Assembly (NCBI GenBank): GCA_963691705.1
Contig: OY829540.1
Span: forward strand, 73,516,483 to 73,580,482
Direction: 5' to 3'
From: Viola odorata
Taxonomy: Eukaryota; Streptophyta; Magnoliopsida; Malpighiales; Violaceae
DNA: 64,000 bases
Shown: in pieces, positions 48,282 to 59,740 of the stretch
Layout: every line of letters begins with the position of its first letter
Position numbering within the stretch: position 1 is the stretch's first letter
Made by a program: the position numbers and the translations under genes
The notes under the pieces: generated by a model
Seen by the model: only the letters and a program-made list of their open reading frames with translations
What the model was told of the DNA's origin: nothing
The model's database searches: none

Positions 48282-49158
48282 GGAAAATAGAAAGCCATAT
48301 CTGCTAATTGATTTTTCAAATCAACTGAGGATAAACATGTAAGGACCTTTTTCTTTCAATATCAAAAGTCAGCATCTCAATTTGTAAGACCATACTTCGA
48401 TAAATAATATAATATCTCTATCTAAATTGTTTTCAGTTATGTGCTGGGTGCTGTCTTTTTGCAGCTCTGCAAACTTTTAAATCTTAATGAGCATCCCATT
48501 TGTCAGAAACTTCTTGATCCTTCCATTTTCATTCATAAATTTACAGCTAGTAAGTACAAAACTATGGAATATCTGAATGTTGATTATGGTATACCTTTGT
48601 TGTCAAATTTTGATAGCTTTTGTATGTGTGTTGTTAATTTAATGATTGCTTTGGGATCTGTTCAAAGAGAAGGTGTGTGTACCAAGCATACGACCTACTA
48701 GACTAGCGGTTCTTCTGTTTTTGATTTTTCTTAGGGTATGATTTTGATATTTTGATGTTCACACCCCATTAATAAGGACTTCACACAATATACTTGCATG
48801 GATAGTATAAGATTTTAATGGCAGTGGCCAAATTCTTGTACTTTTTATCAACAAAAATAAGTTAAAACATTGTGTTCTATAATTTACAGCTTACATGTTG
48901 AAAAAGGGAAAAACAAAATCTTACTGTTTATATGAATATTAATGGCTATGTATGTGATTGAAACTGTTTTAGGTTAATTGATGTAATATTTAATAATTCT
49001 TTATAGACTTAACTAGAGGGAGGAACAAGGAAATCTCTAATACTGCAGTGACAATTATAGCAAGCATGAATCGTGATTGGATGCAGGTTTGACACTTCTT
49101 TTTGTTGGCATATGAAGGCATTTGCGATGCAGTTTTGTTACTATATACATTTCTGTGA

Positions 49159-50556
49159 TTACGTAGTTCAGAATGTTTTCTCACTATTCTTATACTTTCT
49201 CAGACAGGAAGACACCAGTGGGTTATGCGGTGCAGCGTTATATATATCTGCACTGGCTCATGGTGTCACTTGTGCTCCAAAACTGATATAGTAAGTTATT
49301 CTTGCAAGTTTTATTGACTCTTATTTCTGAATTTTGTTATGTTTATCTCATTTTTCCATCTTTATAAGTTAGAGATGGTGTGTGGTTATGTGATGTATTC
49401 TTTACATGTTATAGTTAAAATTGGTGCATGTTTGTGAACAAACACAATCGAATTTGAGAATACAGAGTCTGGGAGCTTGAAGGTATGTATTTTTTTTTTG
49501 AGCTATACTCAATTCTGAATGAAGGAAGTACATGCAATGTGACACAAGCTAGCATATCTACAAGGCTATAATTTTCGGTCTTGGTTGGTTGGAAGTATAG
49601 TTAATATGATACTCCCTCCATTTCTTTTTAATTGTCATTTTCCTACTGAATGTTACTGTACACTTTACTTGATTTTTTAGTGTTTGCTTTACTGAATGTT
49701 AGATTTTTTAGTGTTTGCTTTATTGTTTCAAAAAGTCATTTAAAAGGAAATAGAGGGAGCATTACACTCCTGTGGTTTGTCAAATTTTACAACAATGTTA
49801 AATTTTAATGTTTTAATTTGTTGAACTTGAAAATACAATTTCTGGCAGTTTGATGGTGTCTTCTTTAGATTTTCAAGCTACATTTATTTGAACCATCGGA
49901 GTACAATGTTATAATTTGATTTTGCCATCTCCAAAGATATAATTTTCTATCAGTCTGGTTGGCTGAAAAAGTGTTTCATAGGATAACTTGCACTCCTCTA
50001 GTCATCAAATTCCATTACAATGTTATAATTTGATTTTCTTCTTGAATTCACCACTTAAAAAAGTCTTCTGCATGACAAAAATTGAGAAAGAAACATGATG
50101 CTACCATATCTTATACGTGAGAAACCAGCTTGTTGATGAATGTTTGACAGCACTTTTATTATTGTTCACACAAACTGGTCGTTGAATATGGGTTCAGTAT
50201 ATTAAGCATAAGTTATAGTGCAATTGTTATTGTACCACGTGTCTACTATATTTTTTACTTTCTTTTTTCCAACATACTTTCCCGGTCTATTATAAATACA
50301 AATAACCAGTCATTTCTACAAGTAACCAGTCTCTTAAAAGTTTACGGTATGTTCAATTGAAAAAATTCTGTGATCCATTTCTATCCAGAGTCTATTTGTT
50401 TCTTTTATTAGTTTCTTTATTGATCTTCCACCTCTTCTTTCTTTCTTGAGTGCAGCGAAAGTTTCCAACCATCACTTGGCAACTCTGCAGCATCGGCTCC
50501 ATCACCATCACCATCATCTTTGTTTTGTTTAGTTTAGTTTTTGCTTAGTTTCAACA
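49159..50556 (+). repeat. Left arm of the 2.8-kb palindrome
   Basis: Inverted relative to 50576-51982. Carries the last two recognisable BRF1-like exons on the plus strand. Arms differ by scattered substitutions and small indels. For example, this arm lacks bases where the other arm keeps GRRPSG before GL(C/W)GAAL, and lacks about 15 bp before EFEN. Confidence 0.95.
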
Positions 50557-50561
50557 GTTTG

Positions 50562-50575
50562 TTTAGGGTTTAGGG
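50562..50575 (+). repeat. Two TTTAGGG units at the palindrome centre
   Basis: The 19-bp spacer between the arms (50557-50575) is GTTTGTTTAGGGTTTAGGG, so it holds two perfect plant telomere units reading in the same direction as the terminal telomere. Confidence 0.9.
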
Positions 50576-51982
50576 TGTTGAAACTAAGCAAAAACTAAAC
50601 AAAACAAACCTTGAGATGATGGTGATGGTGATGGAGCTGGTGTTGTAGAGTTGCCAAGTGATGGTTGAAACTTTCGCTGCACTCAAGAAAGAAAGAAGAG
50701 GCGGAAGATCAATAAAGAAACTAATAAAAGAAACAAATAGACTCTGGATAGAAATGGATCACGGAATTTTTTCAATTGAACATACCGTAAACTTTTAAGA
50801 GACGGGTTACTAGTATAAATGACTGGTTATTTGTATTTATAATAGACCGGGAAAGTATGTTGGAAAAAAGAAAGTAAAAAATATAGTAGACACGTGGTAC
50901 AATAACAATTGCACTATAACTTATGCTTAATATACTGAACCCATATTCAACGACCAGTGTGTGTGAACAATAATAAAACTGCTGTCAAACATTCATCAAC
51001 AAGCTGGTTTCTCACGTATAAGATATGGTAGCAACTTGTTTCTTTCTCAATTTTTATCATGCAGAAGACTTTTTTAAGTGGTGAATTCAAGAAGAAAATC
51101 AAATTATAACATTGTAATGGAATTTGATGACTAGAGGAGTGCAAGTTATCCTATGAAACACTTTTTCAGCCAACCAGATTGATAGAAAATTATATCTTTG
51201 GAGATGGCAAAATCAAATTATAACATTGTATTCCGATGGTTAAAATAAATGTAGCTTGAAAATCTAAGGAAGACACCATCAAACTGCCAGAAATTGTATT
51301 TTCAAGTTCAACAAATTAAAATATTAAAATTTAACATTGTAGTGAAATATGACAAACAACAGGAGTGTAATGCTCCCTCTATTTCCTTTTAAATGACTTT
51401 TTGAAATAATAAAGCAAACACTAAAAAATCTAACATTTAGTAAAACAAATACTAAAAAATTAAGTAAAGTGTACAGTAACATTCAGTAGAAAAATGACAA
51501 TTAAAAAGAAACGGAGGGAGTATCATATTAACTATACTTCCAGCCAACCAGGACCGAAAATTATAGCCTTGTAGATATGCTAGCTTGTGTCACATAGCAT
51601 GTACTTCCTTAAATCAGAATTGAGTATAGCTCAAAAAGAAAAATACATACCTTCAAGCTCCCAGACTCTATATTCTCAAATTCGACCAATCGCTTTGATA
51701 GTGTTTGTTCATAAACATGCACCAATTTTAACTATAACATGTAAAGAATACATCACATAACCACACACCAACTCTAACTTATAAAGATGGAAAAATGAGA
51801 AACATAACAAAATTCAAAAATAAGAGTCAATAAAATTTGCAAGAATAACTTACTATATTAGTTTTGGAGCGACACCATGAGCCAGTGCAGATATATATAG
51901 CGCTGCACCCCATAACCCACTGGGTCTTCTTCCTATCTGAGAAAGTATAAGAATAGTGAGAAAACATTCTGAACTACGTAAT
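50576..51982 (-). repeat. Right arm of the 2.8-kb palindrome
   Basis: Reverse complement of 49159-50556. On the minus strand it encodes the same two BRF1-like exons, with the frame better preserved (GRRPSGL, then SALAHGV, and KRLVEFENIESGSLK), but with Trp for the first Cys of GLCGAAL. The arm is interrupted at CTACGTAAT by the LTR beginning at 51983. Confidence 0.95.
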
Positions 51983-52624
51983 TGATGCGCCGTCGAAACG
52001 CGCGTCAAAAGTAATATTTATACTCCTGATAGGCTAGATGCACAAATTAATGTATATAGCGGCAAGTCAGGGTCGAACCATAGGGAAAATGAAGGATTAG
52101 ATTTAATTTTGCCCTAGATGTATGACGAGGATGAAAATGCAATAGACATAAAAATAACACGGGGGGTTGGTTGGCTACAATGATTGAAAATCCTAAAAAG
52201 ATGAAAAATATACTAAAGAGTAGCCTCCCCTTTAACCTAAAGTTAAGTCTAACAGCCCCACTAGGGGACAAAATGGCAGGGAGGAATATTCTATGCTGAG
52301 CTGGATGATTTGCACATAGAATCCCGCTAGAATCTTTTTAGCATTTTTGGTCAGGCGTCATCTGGAAAGAAACATGCACGTGCATAGTTTAGGCTTGGAC
52401 ATAAGATCTCGTCTAGGTCCCGACGGTAGGTCTCGATGACAAAACGCATCTAGGGCTTCACGATGAAAGATAGGCAAAAATGCATCCAAATGGCGCGTTT
52501 TTTGGTAAGTTTCTCCCTTGAGTCCAAATCTACAAAGTGGTTGGAAAGCAAGCCAAATTAGTAGTATCAAGTGTGAAATTAGACCTAAAAGAGGGAAAAA
52601 CATGCATAAAAAAGCATCATATCA
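51983..52624 (-). repeat. LTR of Athila element B (642 bp)
   Basis: TG...CA ends. It adjoins a polypurine tract on its right, so it is the 3' LTR of a minus-strand element. The matching LTR is not in the window. Confidence 0.8.
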
Positions 52625-53256
52625 AATTCCCCCACACTGCCCATTGCTTACCCTCGAGCAATCAAAAAGGAAAACACACCCCAAGACATAGACATGCACA
52701 ACCAACCATAGCACAAGAATTCACAAACCAAACAATCAACACTGACCATGTCAAGACATACTCCGCCTAGATAACTCTACGTCAAATCATTAAGATAACG
52801 ACCCTAATGAAGAAACTTTACCACATCAAACTTGGCATCAGCAATCCTCACCGGGAAAGTGTTTGCACTCATACTCAACTAGGCTTGGTGTTTAATCACT
52901 CAAGTATGCAAATTAACTAGACACACAACATAGTTTGCACATCAACCTGAGTTAAAATCCACATGCTTAGGCAATCAACAATCAGAAATGAACTTTGCAC
53001 CATAAAAAAAGATTGAAAGGAAAGGTATATAGAGGATATGAAGAATATGGAGAGAAAAGGGAAAGAAAGAAAGAAAGAAAATAGGAAAAGCAAGAGGATA
53101 GATTATATACAAAGAGCAAAAAAAGGAAGGAAAAGAGGAGAATTGAACGAAAAATTCGGATGGAGATGAAGCGGTGAGGCAATATTCGTCAAGGGCAGAC
53201 AGTCGAGGGCTAGACGAAATTCTTTTTCTGGGGGGAGTTCTTCTCTTGGGAGCTAT
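51983..53256 (-). mobile_element. Athila-type element fragment (element B): 3' LTR and 3' noncoding region
   Basis: The LTR at 51983-52624 begins TGATGCGCCG and ends ATATCA. It is followed on the minus strand by a polypurine tract (AGTGTGGGGGAATT) and a noncoding region resembling that of element A (CCTCGAGCA..., CGGGAAA(G/A)TGTTTGCAC-type text). The rest is missing: at 53257 the LTR of another Athila element begins. It had inserted into the right palindrome arm. Confidence 0.85.
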
Positions 53257-54982
53257 TGATAGCATGTTTTTATGCATGATTTTCCCTCCATTTTCTCACT
53301 TATTTAGAGCTTGATTCTGCTAATTTACCCTTGATTTCATTACTATTGCAGATCTAGGCCTAAAAAGGGAATTTATGCTAAAACAAACGTTTTTGGTGCA
53401 TTTTGAGCGAATTCGAGCCTCAAGGCCAAAAATCGAGGTCCCGAGTCCAAAGCAGCGTTCAAGGTCCCAAATCGGATTCCCAATTCGGGACTCCCGAAGG
53501 GTAAAGGATGACGTTTCCACGTGTCACCCCACCTAACGCCCATGTGATCCCTCTGACACTGTTCTGACGCTCTGCACTGATTACCAAACACCTGCGGATT
53601 TCAGTCTTGAGCCCACTCCAGACCTGCCAAAGCTGGAAAAATCAGACAGCATTATGCTTTTCCAGCTTTGTGCTTTTGGGAACATAGATCCACTTCTTTA
53701 GGCTTTCAATTAATGCATTTTGTCCCTACTTTTTGGGCTGTAGATATTTTGTGCTTAGAGCTCTACTATATAAAGGACATCCATGAATAGTCTTAGGAAG
53801 TTTTTTCGGGGATCTCTCCTAGTAATTAATTAATTAGCATAATTTAGAAGTAGCTTAGACTTCTCTCTAGTTTCTCTCTCTAGCCATTGTTAGCTTCTTC
53901 AACATTGCTGCCGAGCTATAAACGGAATTTTAGTAACAAGTTTTCTTCCCTTACACTATTTAATTACTTGTTATGCTTTCTTTAATCGTTATTTGTTTAT
54001 CTTTAAACATGAGTAGCTAAATTCCTAGTTCTTGGCAAGGCTGATTCAAGGGTTGCAGGGGCAGATTCGAGGCCTTAATGTGCTTAATATATTCTTGATG
54101 CTATATTCAACTATTCATCGATTTAATTACATCTTTGCATGATTTAATTTGAGGCCTGATCATCTGAGAATTATCTTGTGTAAATGCTGCCATTTATGTG
54201 ATGAATACGGAAGGAAAGTTGCATGAGCAAGTAGGCATCTGTTTAGTCTTGACTGTGTCAAAGTAGTCTTGAATAGATAGGTTGGGTAGTTGATTAGGGC
54301 TGGGTCACGATCCTGACAAACTGAGGGACCTTTAGCTCTAGATCTGTCTTTTCTTAACTTCATGGGCAGTTTGAGTATGACCCTCCCGCATTCGTGCCTG
54401 GAGGGATGGCGGACTAACAAGACTACCTCATATGTGGAAACGGGGGGTAGTTTCTCTTAAGAGAAAAGTAGGGGATATCCGAGGAATCTGGTCCCCATGT
54501 CATTTCTATAACATCTTGAATGGAATACCCTTGAGCTGATGACGATCTGGTCCCGAATGCAACCCGGAGTGCCTTTGCCGAGAACCCTTTCTCCAACTGA
54601 TTATTTGTGCTTATTTCGCTCTTGTTCTATTTCACGCCTGTGTTGATATCTCTGCATCTGTTTCTGATTTATTTTATTTCTGGAATTATACACTGATTTG
54701 CTTATTTTACCATTCGGGACCTCGAACGTGACATTCGAGACCCCGAATACTGTTTTCGTAGATAGAAATTGTTAGCTCCCGAAATCTGCCTTGGCTGACT
54801 TGTTCAGCCAAGTAAAACCCCCCCTGATTGTTACTCTTTGTGCTCTTCTCCCCCAAATACATTCAAGACCTTAGACCAGTCTCTCACAATCCCTGTGTTC
54901 GACCCTGACTGCCACTGTACACTTTATCTCTTGTGCACACACGTTTTCAGGCACTATAAATTCTGTATTTGACTGACGATCA
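53257..54982 (+). repeat. 5' LTR of Athila element C
   Basis: Begins TGATAGCATG and ends GACGATCA, three bases before the primer-binding site. 1726 bp, the longest LTR in the window. Its partner was lost. Confidence 0.85.
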
Positions 54983-54985
54983 AAT

Positions 54986-55003
54986 TGGCGCCGTTGCCGG
55001 GGA
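54986..55003 (+). other. Athila C primer-binding site
   Basis: TGGCGCCGTTGCCGGGGA, complementary to the 3' end of plant tRNA-Asp. Confidence 0.9.
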
Positions 55004-55036
55004 TTGTTTCAAGACTGATTTAGTTTTCTTGTTTGT

Positions 55037-57526
55037 ATGACCAGGAGATCTGCACCCGAATTACTACCCCTTGATCACGAGCTAGGACGGACCGAAAGAG
55101 GACTTCGACGACTGGCACGAGGAAATTCCAACCCTTGTGTTCGGGACCTCGAACGTCTTTTTGACCTAGAAGACAATCCAGACCCCGAAAAGTTTCCCCT
55201 TGATCACCTAGAAGGACCCGAAATGGATGACCACGGGCCCGTAGGCGATCGCGTTCCACCACTTCCCCCGCCAGTCCAGACCATCGATGATTTCAATGCT
55301 GCTCCCGAAGCCCCAACTAGTTGCATTGTCTGGCCAGCAGTCCCGAATGACTGGGAACTCAAGTCTGCAACTATGCATCATCTGCCACTCTTTCGAGGGT
55401 TGGCCAAGGAGAATCCACACCGCCACCTACAGCAGCTACACTCTATTTGCGACGCCATGAAGCCTCACAACGTTTCTGTTGAGCATGCCAAGCTTCATGC
55501 CTTTATGTGGTCCCTCAAGGACGACGCCCTTGACTGGTTTTATGACTTGCAGCCCCAATCTATCAATTCATGGGCCGAGATATCCAAAGCTTTCACGGAT
55601 AAGTACTACCCTGTGTCTATAGCAATGGTCACCCGAAAACAGCTCGTATCCATTCTCCAGAAAGATTCGGAAGATCTTGAGCAATACTATGAGCGGTTTA
55701 AAAAGATGCAAGCCCTATGCCCCTCGCATAATCTGTCCGAACATGCCCTCATGCAATACTTTTGTGAAGGACTCAACGGTCGAGACAAGGCCTTGTTGAA
55801 CGCTGTTGCTAATGGATCCATCACTAGACTCACTCCAGCTGCTGCCAAGGCCACTATCGAACTCATGGCCAAGAACAACCTCCAGCTCAACAACTCCACT
55901 AGCGTTCAAGATGCACGCTCAGCTGCTATGGAGAATCAACTTGCAGCCATCACGGGCATGTTGCAAAACATGGCTTCGGGACAGCCAGTCCAGGTCAAGG
56001 CCTGCCAGATTTGTCAATTTTCAGACCACCCAACGGATGCTTGCCCATTCATCCCCGATGAGATTCCAGTCAATGCAGCTGGCGGATTCAATGCCCCATA
56101 TGGCCAACACCACAATCAAGGTTGGAAGCAACCTAACTATGGATGGAACAACAACCAGCAGGCCGGACCCAGCCATCAGTATGGACAAAATCCATACGGA
56201 AATCACCCCCCTCCTTTCAACATGCAGGCCTTCAAGCCTAGGCCCAATTTTCAGAATTACCAGTACCAGAGGCAGCCTCCCCCAGACCAGAATTTCACCA
56301 TGCCACCACCCCCGAATGAGGACCCCTCCCCCGATAAAAAGAAAATCGCAGAACTGGAAAAACAGATTCGGACCCTCATGGCCGAAATGAAGGAAGTAAA
56401 GAATGGAGGGAGATTTCCAGGGCAAACGGAACCTAACCCGAAGCATGAAGCGTGTGCCATGAACCTCCGCAGTGGTCTCGAGATCCCTTCTTGTGTCCAC
56501 CCAGATCCCGAAGCCAACATTGTTGCCCCTGGCCCCGAAACCAACAATACTGCACCACCACCTCCCGAACAACCTACTGACCAACCCAAGAAGTCCCGAT
56601 TTGGCGACGCAGCACTTGATCACTTCTTCTCCAGCAAGAAGTCCCGATGCAAGAAGAAGCAGCCCGTTGAGGAAGAATTCTCTCAAGAATTCATAAACAA
56701 AGTATTTGAGCCACCATTCCCTCAGCGGTTGGTCAAGAAAAAGAAAGAGGAAGAGGATCGGGACATCTTTGAGATGTTTAGCAAAGTCGTTATCAATATT
56801 CCACTCCTCAAGGCCATCAAGAACATGCCTCGATATGCTAAGTTTTTGAAACAACTGTGCACCAACAAGAACAAATTCACTGAGGTAAATAGAATCAGTG
56901 TGGGGGCTAATTTGTCCGCCCATATCCAGCGAAAAATTCCTCCCAAATGCAAAGACCAGGGCATGTTTACGGTCCCGTGTAAGATCGGGACTATCGATAT
57001 TGGAAAAGCGATGTGCGATTTGGGAGCTGGAATCAATGTTATGCCCTTGACCATCTACAATGACCTCGGACTCGGGCCCTTGAAAGACACCACGCTTGTA
57101 ATCCAACTTGCAGACCGTTCGGTGGTATATCCCAAAGGTATCATCACGGATGTCCTTGTCCAGATTGGTGAATTCCTATTTCCAGCGGATTTTTATGTTC
57201 TCTCCATGGAAAATCCCACGAGCACCAAGTCTTCAGATCTTCTCTTGGGGCGCCCTTTTTTGGCCACTGCCCGCGCGAAGATCGACTGCTATGAGGCCTC
57301 CATCTCTCTCGAATTCGATGGGGAAATCATCCGTTTCAACATGCTGGATTCCATGAAGTACCCCCCCGAATTTTCGAGTGTCAATTTTGTCGATGTGATA
57401 GATCCCCTTGTGGAGGGTATTGCCGAGCTGAACTCCGTTGAACCCCTGCAGCTGGTTCTTGACCGTAGTCTCACCCCAGAATCCTTGCAGGAGCTGACGT
57501 CCTCCATGAGATCCCCACTGAACTAA
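55037..57526 (+). pseudogene. Athila C gag-protease
   Basis: An 829-codon frame starts MTRRSAPELLPLDHE. The capsid-type gag domain lies at about residues 105-250 (WSLKDDALDWFYDLQPQSIN; FTDKYYP; FKKMQALCPSHNLSE). A CCHC knuckle CQICQFSDHPTDAC lies near 322, then a Pro/Asn/Gln-rich linker. The aspartic protease has CDLGAGINVMPL near 659 and LLLGRPFL near 735. About nine codons before its stop the frame is shifted: a different frame continues sensibly (EIPTELITVAAALEANTAL) to about 57600, and pol then resumes in the first frame. Two small indels have thus split a single gag-pol frame. Confidence 0.9.
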
Positions 57527-57580
57527 TCACGGTCGCAGCGGCTCTCGAAGCCAATACTGCCTTGACGGTCGAGCCCCCGA

Positions 57581-59740
57581 GTGAGTCCCAAATGCGCAGA
57601 TCATGAACGACTCCCCTCATCTCTGGAACAGGCTCCAGACCTGGAACTAAAGACGCTGCCCTCACACTTGAAGTATGCATACCTTGGGGAGGCAGAAACG
57701 CTTCCGGTCATAATTTCCAACAAATTAGAAGCAGAGCAAGAAACTGAGCTAGTGAATCTCCTCCAGAGTTTTAAGAAGGCCATCGGTTGGACAATTTCCG
57801 ACATCAAGGGTTTGTCACCATCCTTGTGTACTCACCGCATACATCTCGAAGAGGACTCCAAGACAGTGAGACAGCCCCAAAGGCGTTTGAACCCTCCCAT
57901 GATGGAAGTAGTTAAGAAGGAGGTCCTGAAGCTACTCGATGCCGGAGTCATTTATCCCATTTCTGATTCCCCATGGGTCAGCCCAGTTCAGGTGGTCCCG
58001 AAGAAAACTGGCATCACAATCATTCCGGGTCCCGAGGGTCAGCCAATTCCCTCCCGAATCCAGAATGGCTGGCGTGTGTGCATTGACTATCGACGCCTGA
58101 ATGAAGCCACCCGAAAATACCATTTCCCACTTCCCTTCATAGATCAGATGCTGGAGCGCCTTGCGGGCAAGACGCATTACTGCTGCCTGGATGGGTATTC
58201 GGGATTCCACCAGATTCCGGTAGCCCTTGAAGATCAAGAGAAAACCACCTTCACGTGCCCCTTCGGGACCTTTGCTTACAGACGTATGCCCTTTGGGTTA
58301 TGCAATGCCCCGGCCACATTCCAGAGGTGCATGGTCAGCATCTTTTCAGAATTTGTGGAAGAATGCATCAAGGTATTCATGGATGACTTCACGGTCTATG
58401 GTAACTCTTTTTCCGAATGCCTCTTGAATTTAAAGAAAATTCTGCAAAGGTGTATAGAAACTAACCTTGTTCTTAATTTCGAAAAATATCATTTCATGGT
58501 TGACCAAGGACTAATCTTAGGCCACATCGTGTCCCGAAAGGGTATCGAAGTGGACAAGGCTAAAATCCAAGCTATCGAGACCTTGCCTTACCCCTCGAAT
58601 ATTCGAGATGTGCGTTCTTTTCTTGGACATGCAGGTTTTTATAGGAGGTTCATCAAGGATTTCTCCAAGATTGCCCAGCCAATGTGCCAATTACTACACA
58701 AGGATATAGAGTTTGTCTTTGATGACAAGTGCAAGAAGGCATTCGAGACCCTGAAAGCCAAGCTCATTTCTGCTCCCATCATTCGAGCTCCCGACTGGAC
58801 GCTCCCATTCGAGATCATGTGTGACGCGAGCAACCAAACCTTGGGAGCTGTTCTGGGCCAGAAGAAGGACAAGGAGACTTATGTCATTTATTATGCCTCC
58901 AAGTTGTTGGATCCCGCCCAGCAAAACTACACCACAACGGAAAAAGAACTCTTGGCCATTGTCTATGCCCTTGACAAATTTCGGCAGTACCTCCTGGGCA
59001 CAGAAGTGATAGTGTACTCTGACCACTCCGCTCTTCGATGCCTGCTCAAGAAGACAGACGCGAAGCCTAGGCTTATCCGTTGGATTCTCCTGCTTCAAGA
59101 GTTCAACCTAGCCATCAAAGATAAAAAAGGGACCGAGAACTGTGTAGCTGATCATTTGAGTCGACTCCCGCATCAAGAAGACGACTCCCAAGTAACCATT
59201 CGGGAGTCTTTCCCTGATGAGCATCTGTGCTTAGTTGACACGGCAAAGTACCCCTGGTTCACGGACATAGCTAATTATTGTGCCACTGGTGCGCTTCCAG
59301 TCGAGGCCTCGAGTGCAGAACACAACCGAATCCGCAAACAAGCCAAGTACTATGTCTGGGACAACCCTTACCTATGGAAACATTGTTCAGATCAGATCGT
59401 TAGGCGCTGTGTCTCCACAGACGAAGTCCCATCCATCCTCAAGTTCTGCCATTCAACAACAGAAGGGGGACATTTTGCTGCAAAGAAAACCGCACTCAAA
59501 GTCCTAGAAGCGGGTCTTTACTGGCCCTCCATCTTCAAGGACAGTTATTTATTTTGCGCAACATGCCCTCGATGCCAAGCCATGGGAAACATCGGAGCCC
59601 GAAACCAAATGCCCTTGACCAGTATCATTGCGTGCGATATTTTCGATATTTGGGGCATTGACTTCATGGGACCGTTCCCGAATTCATTCGGGCATACGTA
59701 TATTCTGCTTGCAGTAGATTATGTCTCCAAATGGATCGAA
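57581..59740 (+). pseudogene. Athila C pol (RT, RNase H, partial integrase)
   Basis: RT carries [50 protein letters not shown] and catalytic FMDDFTVYG. RNase H carries [35 protein letters not shown] and [11 protein letters not shown]. The integrase zinc finger ([10 protein letters not shown]...CATCPRCQ) and the start of the core ([15 protein letters not shown]) follow. The frame ends within the core at SKWIEG, where telomere repeats begin, so the second and third catalytic acidic residues of integrase are absent. The true upstream end joins gag-protease across the frame breaks near 57500-57600. Confidence 0.92.

Larger units (their letters stand above)
44262..49482 (+). pseudogene. BRF1-like (TFIIIB subunit) pseudogene
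   Basis: A pyrimidine-rich candidate leader exon (~44262-44575) precedes exons 45311-46003 (hAT inside), 46087-48021 (hAT inside; end duplicated), 48282-48338, 48437-48549, 49007-49086, 49204-49290 and one ending 49482. They encode the cyclin-like repeats of BRF1, which with TBP and BDP1 recruits RNA polymerase III: ALGMSGDAIAHDAKRYN, MAVERSFTKGRRTDQVQAAC, ENRKPYLLIDFSNQLRIN, YVLGAVFLQLCKLLNLNE, ISNTAVTIIASMNRDWMQ, GLCGAALYISALAHG and EFENTESGSLK. The N-terminal zinc ribbon and the C-terminal half are missing. Two exonic transposons and a frame break before GLCGAAL make it non-functional. The last two exons lie in the left palindrome arm. Confidence 0.88.
53257..59740 (+). mobile_element. Athila-type element (element C), truncated by the telomere
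   Basis: A 1726-bp 5' LTR, tRNA-Asp-type primer-binding site, gag-protease and pol are all on the plus strand and collinear with element A. The element ends inside the integrase core where telomere repeats start, so the third ORF and 3' LTR are lost. It inserted into element B, with GCTAT to its left as the probable but untestable target duplication. Confidence 0.94.

Noticed and set aside
50557..50575. Palindrome centre as a simple telomere-to-telomere fusion
   Set aside because: Such a fusion should show TTTAGGG units meeting CCCTAAA units head to head. Only two units in one orientation are present.
56021..57106. 361-codon minus-strand ORF opposite Athila C gag
   Set aside because: Shadow of the gag-protease frame, which has clear CCHC and protease motifs on the plus strand.
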